This document shows positions 62,090 to 64,000 of a DNA stretch of 64,000 nt, piece by piece (positions within the stretch are counted from its first letter, which is position 1; the number at the start of each line of letters is the position of its first letter). The notes beneath the pieces are model-generated. The model was not told the origin of the DNA, ran no database searches, and saw nothing but the letters and a program-made list of their open reading frames with translations. Both the position numbers and the translations under genes were made by a program. The DNA is taken from NCBI GenBank assembly GCA_023667165.1, contig JAMPAO010000002.1, positions 1 through 64,000 of the forward strand, in the 5' to 3' direction. This DNA is from Ruminococcus sp. (GTDB lineage Bacteria > Bacillota > Clostridia > Oscillospirales > Ruminococcaceae).

Positions 62090-63463
62090 TTACTCCTTAC
62101 CTAAATTATCCAAGAATTTTGATTTGATGATTTCCGTGATCCTAACGGCAAAATTATCGTCAATGACCACTACATCTCCGCGGGCTATAAGGTGACCGTT
62201 TACAATTATATCAACCGGCGCGCCTGCCTGCCGTTCAAGCTCGATGATAGTGCCTTGAGCAAAGTCGAGTATCTCCTTGACCTTTCTCTTTGCCGAGCCT
62301 ATTTCAACGGTGACGTCCAGAGGAACACCCATAAGGAGTCTCAAGTTGTCGTTCTGATCGGCGGTTAGATCCTTGTTGGTATAATTATCAAAGCTTTGCA
62401 GCTGAACTGCCTGAACATTGACCGAGCTTCCTCTCGGGACCGGCTGAACGGGGGGATAGCCGTACTGCGGCATACCGTATCCTCCGTAGGGATTTCCCTG
62501 CATTGGCATACCCTGCATTGGCATTCCTTGGGGAGGCATTCCCTGCATGGGCATTTGCTGCGGCTGCATGGGCTGCTGCATCTGCGGCATACCCTGCATG
62601 GGCGGCATTTGAGGCGTTTGCTGCACCGGCTGCTGATATGCGTTCATATCGGGCGCCGCCGGAGCGGGAGCTGCCGGAGCAGGGGCGGGCGCAGGCTGAC
62701 TGTTTCCTGCGAGCATTGCGTTTATCTCGTCCTGGCTCAATGCACCGCCGCCGCTTGAAGCGGGGGGTTCGGGGGCAGCGCCTCCCGTGTTGCTGAGAGC
62801 CGCCTGTACATCATCCTGGCTGAGAGTTTCTTCCTCTTCGCCGCCGGCAAAGCTTGCTATCATTTTATCTGCCATCTCCTTTGCCAAAGGGATCGACAAA
62901 ACCGATATAAATTCGGAATTGATAACGTTTTCTATCGTCAGCTTGAATTTGATCACGCAGACCTCGTCATCGGGAGCAAGACCGTAGGGATTGACGCCTT
63001 CAGCCGCCTCCTTGGTGACCTGCGCTTCCGGAGTGGATATGTCGATCGGGGTGCTTATAAGCTCTGACAAAGCTGTTGCCGACGCACCCATCATCTGGTT
63101 CATTACCTCGCACACGGCGGATATATTCATTTCGTCGAACTCAAAATCGTCCGTAACTTCAAGGGGCATACCCATAAGCTGATTGAGTATAAGCTGCACG
63201 TCGTCCTGCTTGAGCACAAGAACGTTATCGCCGCTTACGCCCAGAATGTACTTGATCTTTACATGAATAGACGGCTCAAGCTCGGGATAAACAAGCTCCT
63301 TTGCCTTAGTAAGAGACACTGTAGGCGTTGTGATCCACACCTTAGCGCTGAGCATATTTGACACAGCCGTTGCGGCAGAACCCATCGTAATATTCATTAT
63401 TTCGCCTATGGCGTCCTTTTCGGCGTCCCCGAAGCCTTCGACTACAATGTTTTCATCGCTCAT
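62090..63463 (-). CDS. fliY: Flagellar motor switch phosphatase FliY
   Basis: 457 aa. N-terminal CheC-type domain with two phosphatase helices (EKDAIGEIMNITMGSA; NISAVCEVMNQMMGAS), then a long low-complexity linker (Pro, Gln, Met, Ala), then a FliN-type SpoA domain (about 372-450, MGVPLDVTVEIGSAKRKVKE). The CheY-P-binding peptide of FliM (LSQDEINALL type) is in the linker, twice: LSQDDVQAALSN (from 214) and LSQDEINAML (from 242). In Bacillus FliY it is N-terminal. Starts just after fliM. Confidence 0.95.
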   Translation of the reverse strand: MSDENIVVEGFGDAEKDAIGEIMNITMGSAATAVSNMLSAKVWITTPTVSLTKAKELVYPELEPSIHVKIKYILGVSGDNVLVLKQDDVQLILNQLMGMPLEVTDDFEFDEMNISAVCEVMNQMMGASATALSELISTPIDISTPEAQVTKEAAEGVNPYGLAPDDEVCVIKFKLTIENVINSEFISVLSIPLAKEMADKMIASFAGGEEEETLSQDDVQAALSNTGGAAPEPPASSGGGALSQDEINAMLAGNSQPAPAPAPAAPAPAAPDMNAYQQPVQQTPQMPPMQGMPQMQQPMQPQQMPMQGMPPQGMPMQGMPMQGNPYGGYGMPQYGYPPVQPVPRGSSVNVQAVQLQSFDNYTNKDLTADQNDNLRLLMGVPLDVTVEIGSAKRKVKEILDFAQGTIIELERQAGAPVDIIVNGHLIARGDVVVIDDNFAVRITEIIKSKFLDNLGKE

Positions 63464-63468
63464 TCGTC

Positions 63469-64000
63469 CTACCTCAATTCTTTATAGATATTATCTATTT
63501 TAATGGCTTTCCTGTTATTTGTGACTCCCAGCTTGCCGTCGTACCAGACGCTGCCGCCGATCTTAACGTCAATATTGCGCGAGATAGGCACATTCAAGGG
63601 AATTACATCGTCCACCTGGAGCGTCAGAAGATCGTACAGATCCAGCTTTGTATCGCACAGCACTGCCCGTACATTGACATCGGAATCTTTCAGCGCCGCC
63701 ATTATAGCCTCTCTGCGCTCGGATTCTTTTCTCGGGTTGGACGTTTTTGTACTTCTTGCCCACCTGTCCCCGAATTTGCTCATTATGGATTCAAGGTTGG
63801 TGGCAGGGATACAAAAAGCCATAATATTTTTGATATCCTTGATCTCTATTTCAAGGGTCACAAGGATTATGACCTCGTCGGGGGGGATAGACTGCATCAC
63901 GCGTGAATTCGTTTCCACGTTCGTCATGACGGGATCAAGGTCGATGTACTGTCCCCACGGGTTTTTCAGGGATTCCGCCATCTTCCGCATAACGTCCGAC
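63469..64000 (-). CDS. fliM: Flagellar motor switch protein FliM (5' end outside window)
   Basis: The C-terminal about 177 residues, ending in a SpoA domain (LLTLQVDDVIPLNVPISRNI, VWYDGKLGVTNNRKAI). The upstream part continues beyond the window edge, reading S-D-V-M at the boundary. Forms the C-ring with FliY and FliG. Confidence 0.94.
   Translation of the reverse strand, partial: SDVMRKMAESLKNPWGQYIDLDPVMTNVETNSRVMQSIPPDEVIILVTLEIEIKDIKNIMAFCIPATNLESIMSKFGDRWARSTKTSNPRKESERREAIMAALKDSDVNVRAVLCDTKLDLYDLLTLQVDDVIPLNVPISRNIDVKIGGSVWYDGKLGVTNNRKAIKIDNIYKELR

Overview
The window reads as chromosomal DNA of a flagellated, low-to-moderate GC Clostridia member, most likely of the Oscillospiraceae/Ruminococcaceae type. 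The evidence is Firmicutes-style flagellar and chemotaxis genes (FliY with a CheC-like domain, CheC, CheD), an LplA/LplB/LplC-type sugar ABC system with a DUF624 protein, a YqzL-RecO-MutS2 cluster, lipoprotein and surface-protein signals, and many consensus TTGACA-17-TATAAT promoters with AGGAGG-like ribosome binding sites. Most genes lie on the minus strand in tight operons with frequent ATGA/GTGA overlaps. I saw no rRNA, tRNA, CRISPR array, transposase or prophage.

Layout. 1-2.1 kb: 3' truncated choice-of-anchor-A surface protein with a 1 kb Pro-Asp-x repeat. 2.3-5 kb: pilT with three small pilin-like/DUF4860 genes. 5-17.3 kb: housekeeping genes (pheA, a ParE-like topoisomerase subunit, a TadA-GNAT fusion, a degenerate CPBP protein, ung, a GH26-like glycosidase, coaD, rsmD, uvrC). 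17.4-19.7 kb: a second large surface protein. 19.9-20.7 kb: two tandem small-peptide loci, each with convergent perfect promoters and an antisense RNA with its own terminator, which look like type I toxin-antitoxin modules. 20.9-26.6 kb: an operon of hybrid histidine kinase, SPL-like radical SAM protein, hisC and a hexapeptide acetyltransferase. 26.7-28.3 kb: an ECF sigma factor with its putative membrane anti-sigma factor. 28.6-35.2 kb: a K+ channel, yqzL-recO-mutS2, an orphan 2-hydroxyacyl-CoA dehydratase-related protein and a FliD-like small protein.

35.2-37.4 kb is an AT-rich accessory island: a repeated element with convergent promoters, a frameshifted DUF4417 gene, a free-standing His/Cys toxin-like domain, and a zinc-ribbon/L7-L12-like partner that may be its immunity protein. 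37.5-39.4 kb: a GntR-regulated ABC transporter. 39.5-48.1 kb: YfhO-family protein, DUF624 protein, an XRE regulator and the LplABC-like transporter. 48.3-49.7 kb: a surface protein with two nearly identical domains. 49.9-51.8 kb: an ABM protein, rpsF-ssb-rpsR, and a metal-binding HMA protein.

52-64 kb is one long flagellar/chemotaxis cluster transcribed leftwards: fliM (partial), fliY, cheY, fliO, fliP, fliQ, fliR, flhB, flhA, fliA, two FlgF/FlgG-type rod genes, cheC and cheD. It supplies the switch, the export gate, the motility sigma factor and CheY-P dephosphorylation. flhF and flhG are absent from their usual place between flhA and the sigma factor.

The most unusual items are the tandem type I toxin-antitoxin-like loci, the AT-rich toxin/immunity-like island with a second convergent-promoter element, the TadA-GNAT fusion, the FliY linker carrying two FliM-type CheY-binding motifs, and a GC-rich hairpin element repeated at 13.6 and 52.7 kb.
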